DNA of 64,000 bases, taken from NCBI GenBank assembly GCA_918797485.1, contig CAKKNE010000004.1, forward strand, positions 1,984,001-2,048,000, written 5' to 3'. Positions 56,703 to 64,000 of this stretch are shown here, piece by piece. This DNA comes from Pelagomonas calceolata. Its lineage: Eukaryota > Sar > Pelagophyceae > Pelagomonadales > Pelagomonadaceae. Numbering within the stretch: position 1 is the stretch's first letter; each line of letters starts with the position of its first letter. The translations under genes and the position numbers were made by a program. The notes beneath the pieces were generated by a model, which was not told where the DNA came from, ran no database searches, and saw only the letters and a list, made by a program, of their open reading frames with translations.

Positions 56703-57130
56703 TGCGTGCAAGTATTTTCCTAGCGTGAATGCAATCAATGTGGACAATGTGGACGTATGGCGCAGAGCGCGCGGCCAGGGTGGCGCGAAACCTGTTTTGA
56801 TTGCGGATTTAAAGGACGCTTCTCTGCCCTGGTAAACCACAATTCCGAAGGCTACAAAACGCCGTACCAGCACGAATCCGCGGGGGCGCCGGCTCACAAG
56901 AATTCACAACCTTTCAGCAAACTGGCAGCATTGACACTCGTGGCGCGTGCGAATCCGCGGCGCACGGGCAGCCATTCTCATACGCCGCCGACGCGCCCCA
57001 GGACCGCAAGCGCGCGTTCGTGCGACAGACCCAGCGAACGACTGGACCGAGAGGGCAGCCAACACACGGCAGCCCCTGAAAACGTCGCCGCCGCGCCCCA
57101 GAATTGCGAAGGGCCAGCGACACGACTACC
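56703..57130. other. Divergent spacer, no full CTAG element
   Basis: 428 bases between the endonuclease and the K+ channel genes. A half-site CTAGCGTG at 56715-56722 is present; AAACCTGTTTTGATT at 56788-56802 resembles the AAAACCCGTTTTGATG word. Confidence 0.4.
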
Positions 57131-59056
57131 ATGAGGGGCGAATTCAGTGGGGCAGCCACACCCAATGTGAAAGCGGACGGCGTCGAGATGGAGTCAATCT
57201 GCGTCGGCGCCTTCGCGAGCCCGACGCCCAAAGGAGGCGATGATATGCCGTTCTCGCCGCGGTCCGAGATCGAGTGCGCCACCGAGGCCGCGAAATCGAT
57301 GGCGCATACGGAAGCGGGAAACTACACGATCGCGCCGGACAGGAGCCGCGCCGTGCAGAATTGGGACGTGGCGATATGTGTAGCGTTAATTTACACGGCT
57401 CTAGTGACGCCGGCGGAGGTCGGCTTCATCCACGACCGGAACAAAAAGACAATCCAGTACTACTGGGCCTTCTTCGCCTGCACGCAGATTGTCAACTTAG
57501 TTTTCATCTTTGACGTGGGGCTGCAGTTCTTCTTACATTATCAAGACGCGCAGGGGACCTGGATCCGGAATCATAGGAGGATCATCAAGCACTATCTGTA
57601 CGGGTCGTTCTGTATTGATTTCGTGTCCTCCATCCCGTATGGGGCATTGACGCTGGCCTTCCCGGCGGTGGGCAACGCCCAGGCTTTACGATTGTTGCGA
57701 TTATTACGACTCGCGAAATTGCTCAGAATTATCCGCTCCTCAAGATTGGTCAACAGGTATAGAGCGGACATGTCCGTGTCGTACGGCGTCGTGCAGTTGG
57801 TAGGATTCGTACTACTCGCGGTGCTCTTTTGCCACTGGATGGCTTGTGTCTGGGGCTTCGTCGGGCACTTCCAAGTGTCGAACAGTGAAGATTTCCCCCA
57901 CAATTCTTGGATGGGCGCTTTCGAAGGCAATGACGTCGAGGGGAACCCCTGGTACAAGTGGAACATTCGGAACCCGAAGCACCAGTACGTCATCGCGTTG
58001 TATTTCAGTATTATGACCCTGACTACTGTTGGGTATGGAGATGTCCTCGCGACGACCATACCCGAATACGCTTTAATGGTTATTATCATGTTCGTCGGGG
58101 GCTTCATGTGGGCTTATATTATTGGGGCGGTCTGCGCCGTGACCGCGACGCTCGACATAAAAAAGATAGAACACCAGCAGTTGTACGACCAGATCAATAG
58201 CATGCTCGTGGACATGTCCATCGACCGCTCGACGGCCGCGCGCGTGCGGAGCTTCATGTTCCAATCCGAGGAGATGGAACGAAGGGACGCGTACTCCGAA
58301 TTAGTTGAGTTCCTGTCTCCCGAGTTACAAGGTCTTATGTGTGATGAAATTAGTGCGAGAACCTTGGGCAAGGTCAACTATTTCGTGAGCAGGACTAATA
58401 GATTTCGCTTCGCCATATATAAAGCGCTTACGAGACGTTTGTACGTGCCGCAGGAGCTGATTCATGAAGACAGATTATTGATCATCGCGAACCAGGGTGT
58501 GGTAGGTAGTGACGGGCGCATCTACACGCGGGGCATGGCCCTCAACACGGATTTTTTTCTGCAGTGCGATGAAATCAGGGAGGCGGGCACGCTGATCACG
58601 AGGGCTTTAAATTATGTGGAACTCGAGCTTTTGAGCAGGAGGGACTTCGCGCTCATCGTGAGGCAGTTCCCTGCCGAAAGACCGTATATCACGGCCTTCC
58701 GCGTCTTCTACGCGCTGCGGCGCCGCGTCGCGCGGGGCGATCTCCTGGAGGCGCCTTCTACTGGTTCTGGTGAGACGGACTTCGGCGCGTGCTTCGACGC
58801 CGTGCGGCGGGACCCGCTGGCCATTGTGGGGTGTCCTGAGGACTTCCGCGACAACGCGGCGTTGGTGCACGAGGCTCTGAAACGCGACGCGTCGCTCATC
58901 CGCTACGCCTCGGCGCGCCTGCGGGGCGACGCGCGCTTCGTGCGGCGGGCCATTACCGCGGCGGGCGCGGGCTGGCCCGAGAGCGTCCTGCCCCACGTCA
59001 GCGAGGACCTCCGCGGGCTGCTGACGACGGTCTGCGGAGACGACTCGCTGCTTTGA
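57131..59056 (+). CDS. Voltage-gated/CNG-type potassium channel with C-terminal DUF4116-like repeats
   Basis: 641 residues. Six transmembrane helices; S4 is the basic run ALRLLRLLRLAKLLRIIRSSR; pore LYFSIMTLTTVGYGDVLA with the TVGYGD potassium filter. The region after S6 (QQLYDQINSMLVDMSIDRSTAARVR) is a CNG/KCNH-like linker, then a cyclic-nucleotide-binding-like fold. The final 100 residues (GACFDAVRRDPLAIVGCPEDFRDNAALVHEALKRDASLIRYASARLRGDARFVRRAI) match DUF4116, a repeat usual in stand-alone protist proteins, here fused to a channel. Likely plasma-membrane or endomembrane K+ conductance. No intron needed; strong GC3 at the C-terminal end. Confidence 0.85.
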   Translation: MRGEFSGAATPNVKADGVEMESICVGAFASPTPKGGDDMPFSPRSEIECATEAAKSMAHTEAGNYTIAPDRSRAVQNWDVAICVALIYTALVTPAEVGFIHDRNKKTIQYYWAFFACTQIVNLVFIFDVGLQFFLHYQDAQGTWIRNHRRIIKHYLYGSFCIDFVSSIPYGALTLAFPAVGNAQALRLLRLLRLAKLLRIIRSSRLVNRYRADMSVSYGVVQLVGFVLLAVLFCHWMACVWGFVGHFQVSNSEDFPHNSWMGAFEGNDVEGNPWYKWNIRNPKHQYVIALYFSIMTLTTVGYGDVLATTIPEYALMVIIMFVGGFMWAYIIGAVCAVTATLDIKKIEHQQLYDQINSMLVDMSIDRSTAARVRSFMFQSEEMERRDAYSELVEFLSPELQGLMCDEISARTLGKVNYFVSRTNRFRFAIYKALTRRLYVPQELIHEDRLLIIANQGVVGSDGRIYTRGMALNTDFFLQCDEIREAGTLITRALNYVELELLSRRDFALIVRQFPAERPYITAFRVFYALRRRVARGDLLEAPSTGSGETDFGACFDAVRRDPLAIVGCPEDFRDNAALVHEALKRDASLIRYASARLRGDARFVRRAITAAGAGWPESVLPHVSEDLRGLLTTVCGDDSLL

Positions 59057-59108
59057 CTAAGGTGCTTAGTCCTAGTAAGACCGGAAACGAACGATTAAAA
59101 AAAGGGCC

Positions 59109-60122
59109 CTACATCTCGTCGTCATCCGAGTCGTCGAGCTCGTTCGGGAAGTCTCCACATTGGACGTTCGTCGGCTTCGCGAAGGTGCCGTGGTTCTCGG
59201 CGCACGTGAAGTACCGCACCGTACCGGCGGACCCGTCGTTCTTGCCCAGCGGGTCGTCGAGCTCGACGCCGACCCAGACGCCTTCTTTACCTTCGAGCGC
59301 CCCACAAAACTTGACGCAGCCTCGCCGGCCACCGGGCTGCACCTCGCACCGCGACCCGACGACAATGTGCGCGGCGTCCGCCGCCGTGCAGGGCAGGGCC
59401 TTGGTCTTCGCGTTCGCCATCTGCGCGCCGGGCATCTGCGGCGGCTTCCAGTCCGGGTCCTTGGCCCGCTGTTCCCGGATCCATTCGCGCACCGTGCCCT
59501 TGCGCTTGTCGTAGGTCTCCTCGTCCATGCGGTACCTCTCTACGAGGTTCACGTTCTCGAGGGCTCCGCCCTTTGAAATGGAATGCGGATCCACGTCCGT
59601 CACGTGGATGAACATGCCGCTCGTGACGGAGTAGAACCCGAGCATCTTCGAATCGTCATCGAGCTGGGCGATATCCACACCACCATCTCGCAACGTGAGT
59701 CGTTGCGATTGCGACGGCGTGCCGTGGTGGAGGTGCAATCGCGCTTTCACTTCCCCGATGGTCTGATGCAAGTCAAAGCGCAACTCGAGCATCTTCTGGT
59801 TCAGGTTTGAGTGTGTGACGTTGATGCACACCACGCCTTCCGGCAACAGAGTCCAGTTTTCGTCGTCGCGGGCCGTGACCCAGTCCTGCACGCCGCGCAT
59901 CTCGTGGTTGTTGATGCCCATGGCCTTGACCTTGTCCGCGGCGCCCATCATGTCGGGAGACGAGTTCTCCTTCTCTTCCCGGCCTTTGCCCTTGGAGACG
60001 GTGCCGCGAATATCATCTAATTTTTGGGTGCCGGCGTTGGCGCCCTGGAAGCGGCGCTGCCTTCCTAAATCTTCATCTAAATTCTCGAGGTCGTCGAGGT
60101 CGTCGCCCATGAGCGCGGCCAT
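59109..60122 (-). CDS. TBCB: Tubulin-folding cofactor B-like protein
   Basis: 337 residues. N-terminus acidic, then an α-helical region, a ubiquitin-like domain (VCINVTHSNLNQKMLELRFDLHQTIGEVKARL…LTLRDGGVDIAQL), and a C-terminal CAP-Gly domain (VGSRCEVQPGGRRGCVKFCGALEG..WVGVELDDPLGKNDGS). The glycine-rich CAP-Gly loop GKNDGS is present. The end DDSDDDEM resembles the tubulin-like tail used for TBCE contact. TBCB binds and helps fold α-tubulin with TBCE in the cytosol. UBL-CAPGly order and spacing are those of TBCB. Confidence 0.9.
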   Translation of the reverse strand: MAALMGDDLDDLENLDEDLGRQRRFQGANAGTQKLDDIRGTVSKGKGREEKENSSPDMMGAADKVKAMGINNHEMRGVQDWVTARDDENWTLLPEGVVCINVTHSNLNQKMLELRFDLHQTIGEVKARLHLHHGTPSQSQRLTLRDGGVDIAQLDDDSKMLGFYSVTSGMFIHVTDVDPHSISKGGALENVNLVERYRMDEETYDKRKGTVREWIREQRAKDPDWKPPQMPGAQMANAKTKALPCTAADAAHIVVGSRCEVQPGGRRGCVKFCGALEGKEGVWVGVELDDPLGKNDGSAGTVRYFTCAENHGTFAKPTNVQCGDFPNELDDSDDDEM

Positions 60123-60342
60123 CGTGGCGTTCGCAAGCAGGCAGCCTCCTTTTGCAGCAGGCGCGTTGACGGCGTGCCGGTTGCAAGTGTGCAGCTGCGC
60201 TCCACTGGGTTGTTAACGAGTTTTATCTATACGTCCAATTGCTCGACGAGTGGGGTGTTTGCGTGCTTTTGCGCGGCGGAGTTCGTTTTGCGGCCAAGTT
60301 CGGGTTTTTCCGGGCTTTTCGCGAAAAGTCCTGTCGCGGATG

Positions 60343-60352
60343 CTAGCGCTAG
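60343..60352. promoter_or_regulatory. Compact CTAG palindrome, possible element variant
   Basis: CTAGCGCTAG, a perfect 10-bp palindrome with the loop missing, in the 318-base divergent spacer 60123-60440 between TBCB and the dsRBD gene. It could be a minimal form of the CTAG element or coincidence. Confidence 0.35.
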
Positions 60353-60440
60353 ATTCAGACTTCCGCGCAATCCAAGTGGCGCTTGCGGCCCGCGCCGTGC
60401 GCCGCTTCTAGATGATCTCGATGCCCATGCCGCAGACAGG

Positions 60441-61304
60441 ATGTCGGCAGCCGTGACGGCCGCTGACCGCGCGACGAGTGGAAAGCATTGTGCGCAATGC
60501 GGCACCTGGCTGCCCCGCGACGAGTACTCGAAAAACCAGCGGAAAAAGCCGGGGAATTGGTCATGCACCCCCTGCGTGGAGAATGGGCTGCGCGCTGAAC
60601 GGGAAATGGATAGGATGCTGGCCGCGGCCGACGACAACGGAGACGCGAGGCAGGAGGCGAGGCGCAAGGCGCGGCGGGAGTTCCGGGCCGCGGCCGCGGC
60701 GCCGGCGCCCGCGCCCGCGCCCGCCCCTGGCCCAACGCCCGGGCCCCCGGGCCTAGAGCGCCGAGGCGTGATGGCGGCGCCGTCGTCGCTCACCGAGGCG
60801 ACGACGCCGTCGACGCATTCGACGGCGTCCGCGCCCCGCGTCGACCCGTCGGCCGCGACCTTCGCGATCGGGCGGGCCGCGGCCGAGGACCAGAACGCCA
60901 AGCAGCAGCTCAAGATACTCTGCGACAAATTCAGCGCGAGTCTAACCGTCGCCGCGGTCACCGACGCGGTGCCCCGGGGCTCCTACGCCTTCGAGTGCGT
61001 CGTCGACGGGTCGCGGTGCGGCGTGGGGACCGCGCGGAGCAAGAAGGACGCCAAGGAGCGTGCGGCGGCGCTCGCGCTCCGGACCCTCGCGCGGGCGCCG
61101 CCCAGGGCGGCGCCGGCAGTCGCATATACCGACCGGACGCGGGCGCCCGGGCGCCGAGGAGCCGCGGATTTGAAGGGCGCGCGCGGATCCGGCGTCCTGG
61201 GCGGCGCCGCCAACGCGGCCGTCGAACCCGTGGCAGCCGCTGCCGCTCGTCCTCCCTGGCAACGAGCACCCGGGCCGCAAGTCGGGCCGCCCGGCTTTTT
61301 GTAA
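60441..61304 (+). CDS. dsRNA-binding domain protein with an N-terminal zinc-ribbon-like motif
   Basis: 287 residues from ATG 60441. Residues about 17-45 hold CAQCGTWLPRDEY…NWSCTPC, two CxxC pairs that can bind zinc. A Pro/Ala linker follows. Residues about 160-215 resemble a dsRBD: KQQLKILCDKFSA, RGSYAFECVVDGSRCGVGTARSKKDAKERAAALALRTL, with the conserved Lys-Lys-Ala helix 2 that contacts RNA. The C-terminus is disordered and Arg-rich (AYTDRTRAPGRRG). A small RNA-binding protein; role unknown (RNAi cofactor, RNA editing or ribosomal). Confidence 0.7.
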   Translation: MSAAVTAADRATSGKHCAQCGTWLPRDEYSKNQRKKPGNWSCTPCVENGLRAEREMDRMLAAADDNGDARQEARRKARREFRAAAAAPAPAPAPAPGPTPGPPGLERRGVMAAPSSLTEATTPSTHSTASAPRVDPSAATFAIGRAAAEDQNAKQQLKILCDKFSASLTVAAVTDAVPRGSYAFECVVDGSRCGVGTARSKKDAKERAAALALRTLARAPPRAAPAVAYTDRTRAPGRRGAADLKGARGSGVLGGAANAAVEPVAAAAARPPWQRAPGPQVGPPGFL

Positions 61305-61375
61305 CTTTCTGTATGAGTATCCTGAGAGGGTAGTAATGGGGAAAGGCGGACCAACGCAGATACATATGAAGATCA

Positions 61376-61699
61376 TTACTGCGGCCGCGGGCCCATGTAG
61401 TAGGTGTTGATGGGGATCGGGTCGATTGATTGCGACGAGCCGCCGCGGGACTCGCGCGGCGGCTCGTCGCGGGACTCGCGCGGCGCCGGAGCCCCCGTCG
61501 TCGGCATCGCGTTGTGGACGGTGGTCGGGTGAGGCATGCTCGCGCCCCACCCCGTCGCCTGCCACCCAGGGTGCCGGTAGCCGCTCTCGGCCGGTGACGC
61601 TCTCGGAGTTGTCTGACTCTGCGCGGCCGCGGCGTGGCCGGCGAGCAGGATCACGGCGGCCGTCAGCGCGCGTCCGAGCGGGCGTCGTCGGATCGGCAT
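61376..61699 (-). CDS. Small secreted Pro/Ser-rich protein
   Basis: 107 residues from ATG 61699. Signal peptide MPIRRRPLGRALTAAVILLAGHAAAA; the mature part is low in complexity (repeats of PRESR, DEPPRESR), ends YYMGPRPQ. No cysteines, so probably disordered. An alternative is that this is a 5' part of a larger gene, but the stop is clear and the next gene starts 280 bases away in the same strand direction. Confidence 0.45.
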   Translation of the reverse strand: MPIRRRPLGRALTAAVILLAGHAAAAQSQTTPRASPAESGYRHPGWQATGWGASMPHPTTVHNAMPTTGAPAPRESRDEPPRESRGGSSQSIDPIPINTYYMGPRPQ

Positions 61700-61975
61700 T
61701 GCTGCTCCGCGTCTCCGACAGAGTTGTGAGAGCAAAGTTGCCACAGAGCGATATCTACGCGTTATTCGGATGCGTCGCGTCAGTGCGGTCCAGTGCGGTC
61801 AAATGGACACGCGCACAAAGCTCTAACGTTCAGCGGCGACGTAAAAGCTCGACGAGATATGACATGAACCTCCAAGCCCGAGCCACGATAAAAAAAGGCT
61901 AAGCTGAGCTGACGGACCGCTCCAAAACGCCACAATGCGACGTCCAGCACCACCTTAAGGACTACTAACAAAACC

Positions 61976-62966
61976 TTAGGACGAAGCCTCCGCCGCTCGA
62001 ACCGAAACGAACGGCGCGTCCGCGGCGGCCGACCGTAACGCAGCGAGGATGCGCTGCTGCTGCGCCAGTAGAGCCTTGGAAGCGGGCTCGATCCTCAAGG
62101 CGCGCATGACGTCCTGGGCCGCGGCGCGGTGCTTCCCGAGCGCGTGCCGCGCCGTCGCGCGGCGCTGCAAACTCTTAAAGTGGTCCGGCTCATAAGACAG
62201 GGCCGTGTCGCAGTCCGCCTCGGCGTTGTTGTACTGGTTCTGCTTCAGGTAGGCCATCGCGCGATTCGATAACGCGACGTGGTTCCTTGCTTTCAGTCCC
62301 AGACACAACGAGTAGCTCCGCACGGCGCCCTCGTAGTCGCCTTTGGAAAATTTCTCGTTGCCCAACCGGCGCTGGGCCTCCTCGGGGTTCTCCGGTTCCG
62401 CCAGAGGGCGCGCGTCGGCGGGGACCTGTGTTTGGTTCATTCCAGTCGCGTCCCGAGGCCGCGTCGCGGCGATGGCGTCCGAGGCTGTGTCGCGTCGATG
62501 GCGTCTGGCGCCCCCGTACGCCCTCGCCGCTAACCGACGCGCACTCTCGTCGCGTCGCGTCGATGCCACCTCGACGCGGTCGTCACACAATGATCTTCGG
62601 ACGCCGCATTTGTACCTCCTCGACGACGGTCGTCGCCTCCTCATCAATATCATAGTTGTCCGCGTCGAACTGCTCCCACTTTTTGTAGCCCTTGTCATAC
62701 ACATGGGCGCCCGGCGCTTTTGCTGATTGTTTTCGATGCTGCGCGGCACCCGCATCACTCTTAGCCGCCGAGTTCCGCACGCCCACCCTCATACCGCCGC
62801 GCACGGGCGGCAGGTCCGTGGGCGCCGCGCGGCGCTCCTTGTCTTTTTTCGCGATGTCCCGATTCCAGTCGGCGAACTCGCCCAGGTAGTGCTGTTGTTG
62901 CTGGGCGTCGTTTCTTATTTTGTGCTGCATCTCGAGCATCCTTCGCTGCTGGTCGGCGGGATTCAT
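61976..62966 (-). CDS. RPAP3/SPAG1-like TPR co-chaperone, two exons
   Basis: Exon 1 (62966-62616) gives an N-terminal coiled region matching RPAP3 (QQHYLGEFADWNRDIAKKDKE) and an aromatic acidic end (WEQFDADNYDIDEEATTVVEE). Exon 2 (62425-61976) gives a TPR triplet: AQRRLGNEKFSKGDYEGAVRSYSLCLGLK, ALSNRAMAYLKQNQYNNAEADCDTAL, SLQRRATARHALGKHRAAAQDVMRAL. Joined through intron 62426-62615 (GTACAA … AACACAG, phase 0) they form 266 residues. RPAP3-type TPRs bind the Hsp90/Hsp70 C-terminus in the R2TP complex, which assembles RNA polymerase II and snoRNPs. Exon 2 alone would start at MNQTQ, but exon 1 fits the family better. Confidence 0.72.
62426..62615 (-). other. Predicted intron of the RPAP3-like gene
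   Basis: 190 bases, phase 0, donor GTACAA, acceptor CAAACACAG. On the minus strand it carries ACGCCATCGACGCGACAC and a second, imperfect ACGCCATCGCCGCGAC, the same core as in the PX minisatellite and the introner. Confidence 0.6.
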
Positions 62967-63148
62967 GGCTGCGAGGTCCTGCGAGGTCTTGCGAGGTCTT
63001 TGAGCAGCTAGTGGTTGGCAGGTACGGCGCTGCACGAGGGCTTGGAAGCAGGCCCGTCGAGACGGATGGTGTCCCGATTCACTGCTCTCGCACCAATTCG
63101 ATGCCTTTTGGTCCGTTTTACCGCTTTGCTGAGCAACCCTAGGCATCC

Positions 63149-63170
63149 CTAGTGTGTCACACGACGCTAG
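63149..63170 (+). promoter_or_regulatory. CTAG inverted-repeat promoter element, copy 16
   Basis: 22 bp, CTAGTGTGTCAC…GACGCTAG. Midway in the divergent spacer 62967-63355: 183 bases from the RPAP3-like start and 185 from the Mpv17 start. Confidence 0.75.
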
Positions 63171-63355
63171 CTCCAGGCGGAGCAACTTGCCGTGCGGAAC
63201 CGCTGGGAGCGGGCGCATCGAGCCGCTCTGCCGGGTCTCAACGCGCTGTGTGCTGTATTTTTTCATCGCTGCGTCGGTCGCGCGCAAAGCCTGCGCCGTC
63301 CGCGAAAATTTAAGCCGCAAACAGCGGTTGACTCGCGCTTAGACGCCCCGCAGCC

Positions 63356-64000
63356 ATGATTTTCAAATTACTGGTCGGCGCAGCCGCCGCCAGGCAGTTC
63401 AGTCCGCCCCTGACGCGCCGCGACCCGGGCACAACTGCCAAGCCACCGACCGTCGAGCGCCGCGAACCGACGGAGCTCTGTCCGGCCGCCACGCAGCTCG
63501 AGCGGACGCGGCGCTGGCGCGGCGGCGGCGAGAACCTCTGGCAGAGCTACTCGCGGACCCTTGAAACCAAGCCGGTCATTGGCAACATGGTGACGGGCGG
63601 CCTGCTGGCCTTCACGGGCGACTTCGTCATGCAAGCCGCCGAGAAGAACCCCGCCTACGACCACCTGCGGGCGTTACGATTTGTGGGGTTCAGAATATGC
63701 GTCGTACGTTGTTATACGGTCTGGGTTCGCGAGCTCGAGAATTGGGTGAATCAACACGTCGACGGCGACCGGCGGCGCCTGCTGACGAAGACGTTCCTGG
63801 ACCTGGCCATTTGGCTGCCGGCGAAGGACTTCGTGTATTTCGTGTGGATGGCGCTGCTGGAGGGATTAGGTTTGACCGAGGGCATACAACGGAGCCTTAC
63901 GATGCTTCCAAGGACGTGCCCCGTCTCGTGGCTCGTCTGGGCCCCGGCGCAGCTGCTCACGTTCGGAGCCGTGCCGCCGCACCTGCGCGTCGTCTGGGTC
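63356..64000 (+). CDS. Mpv17/PMP22-family membrane protein, 3' end outside window
   Basis: The frame is open from ATG 63356 to the window edge (215 codons visible). Family marks: WQSYSRTLETKPVIGNMVTGGLLAFTGDFVMQ (L---P--T----G-L---GD---Q), then a helical middle that is unusually divergent, and SWLVWAPAQLLTFGAVPPHLRVVWV, the canonical W-VWP--Q--NF--VP---R signature. The N-terminal 40 residues are Arg/Pro-rich and could be an organelle transit peptide. Mpv17 proteins form inner mitochondrial or peroxisomal channels. The last residues before the edge are the fourth helix, so only the terminal few are missing. Confidence 0.8.
   Translation, partial: MIFKLLVGAAAARQFSPPLTRRDPGTTAKPPTVERREPTELCPAATQLERTRRWRGGGENLWQSYSRTLETKPVIGNMVTGGLLAFTGDFVMQAAEKNPAYDHLRALRFVGFRICVVRCYTVWVRELENWVNQHVDGDRRRLLTKTFLDLAIWLPAKDFVYFVWMALLEGLGLTEGIQRSLTMLPRTCPVSWLVWAPAQLLTFGAVPPHLRVVWV

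Overview
This is a gene-dense, GC-rich nuclear segment of a eukaryote, most likely a photosynthetic stramenopile close to the pelagophytes (Aureococcus/Pelagomonas type). Three things point there. Predicted plastid proteins carry heterokont-type bipartite leaders: the ABC1 kinase has a signal peptide ending in an ASA-F site, and the ATP sulfurylase leader is similar. One spliceosomal intron is a textbook introner element, with a 16-bp perfect terminal inverted repeat and a near-perfect 8-bp target duplication; such elements are known from Aureococcus. The gene content is wholly eukaryotic: CSN4, borealin, ATAD3, Rab2, TBCB, RRP9, MPP10, RPAP3-like, sorting nexins and an Mpv17 protein. There are no rRNA or tRNA genes, no CRISPR array and no recognisable autonomous transposon.

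Layout. I call 44 loci, most of them single-exon. 1-6.3 kb: PGAM5-like phosphatase (cut by the window start), a glycosyltransferase, enoyl-CoA isomerase, a Sel1 fragment and an M16 peptidase. 6.5-14.6 kb: unknown proteins, a GT8 glycosyltransferase, a coiled-coil protein, a Nepro-like protein and a plastid ABC1/UbiB kinase. 15-20.4 kb: CSN4, a PX protein split by a minisatellite, a 1.3-kb AT-richer spacer and a proline-racemase-family gene. 20.7-31 kb: a small membrane protein, a 1105-residue secretory fusion protein, a GNAT, borealin, ATP sulfurylase, a tail-anchored RlmN-like enzyme and an unknown protein. 31-44.7 kb: a TBL-type esterase, a small membrane protein, a sugar transporter with the introner, a Popeye-like protein, RRP9, an SNX, Rab2, thiamine triphosphatase and a DUSP. 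44.7-64 kb: ATAD3 fused to an S74-like domain, MPP10, a class II aldolase, a ferric reductase, a BTB protein, endonuclease III, a K+ channel, TBCB, a dsRBD protein, a small secreted protein, an RPAP3-like TPR protein and an Mpv17 protein (cut by the window end).

The most striking structure is regulatory. Genes alternate strand almost gene by gene (34 of 43 neighbouring pairs). Convergent stop codons lie only 10-90 bases apart in most pairs. Sixteen copies of a 19-23 bp inverted-repeat element (oriented consensus CTAGTGTCTTACGNCGCTAG) sit in intergenic promoter space, 13 of them in 13 of the 17 divergent spacers. I propose it as a core element of bidirectional promoters; I know of no description of it.

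Second theme: introns are few. Three of the best-supported ones (sugar transporter, PX protein, RPAP3-like) share the core CGCCATCGAYGCGACGC or a close match, which also forms the minisatellite inside the PX gene. Several conserved genes (M16 peptidase, ferric reductase, racemase family) show one or more frame changes that could be long-read assembly indels, tiny introns or real lesions. There is no sign of operons; genes of related function (U3 processome proteins RRP9 and MPP10, several secretory glycosyltransferase/esterase genes) are scattered.
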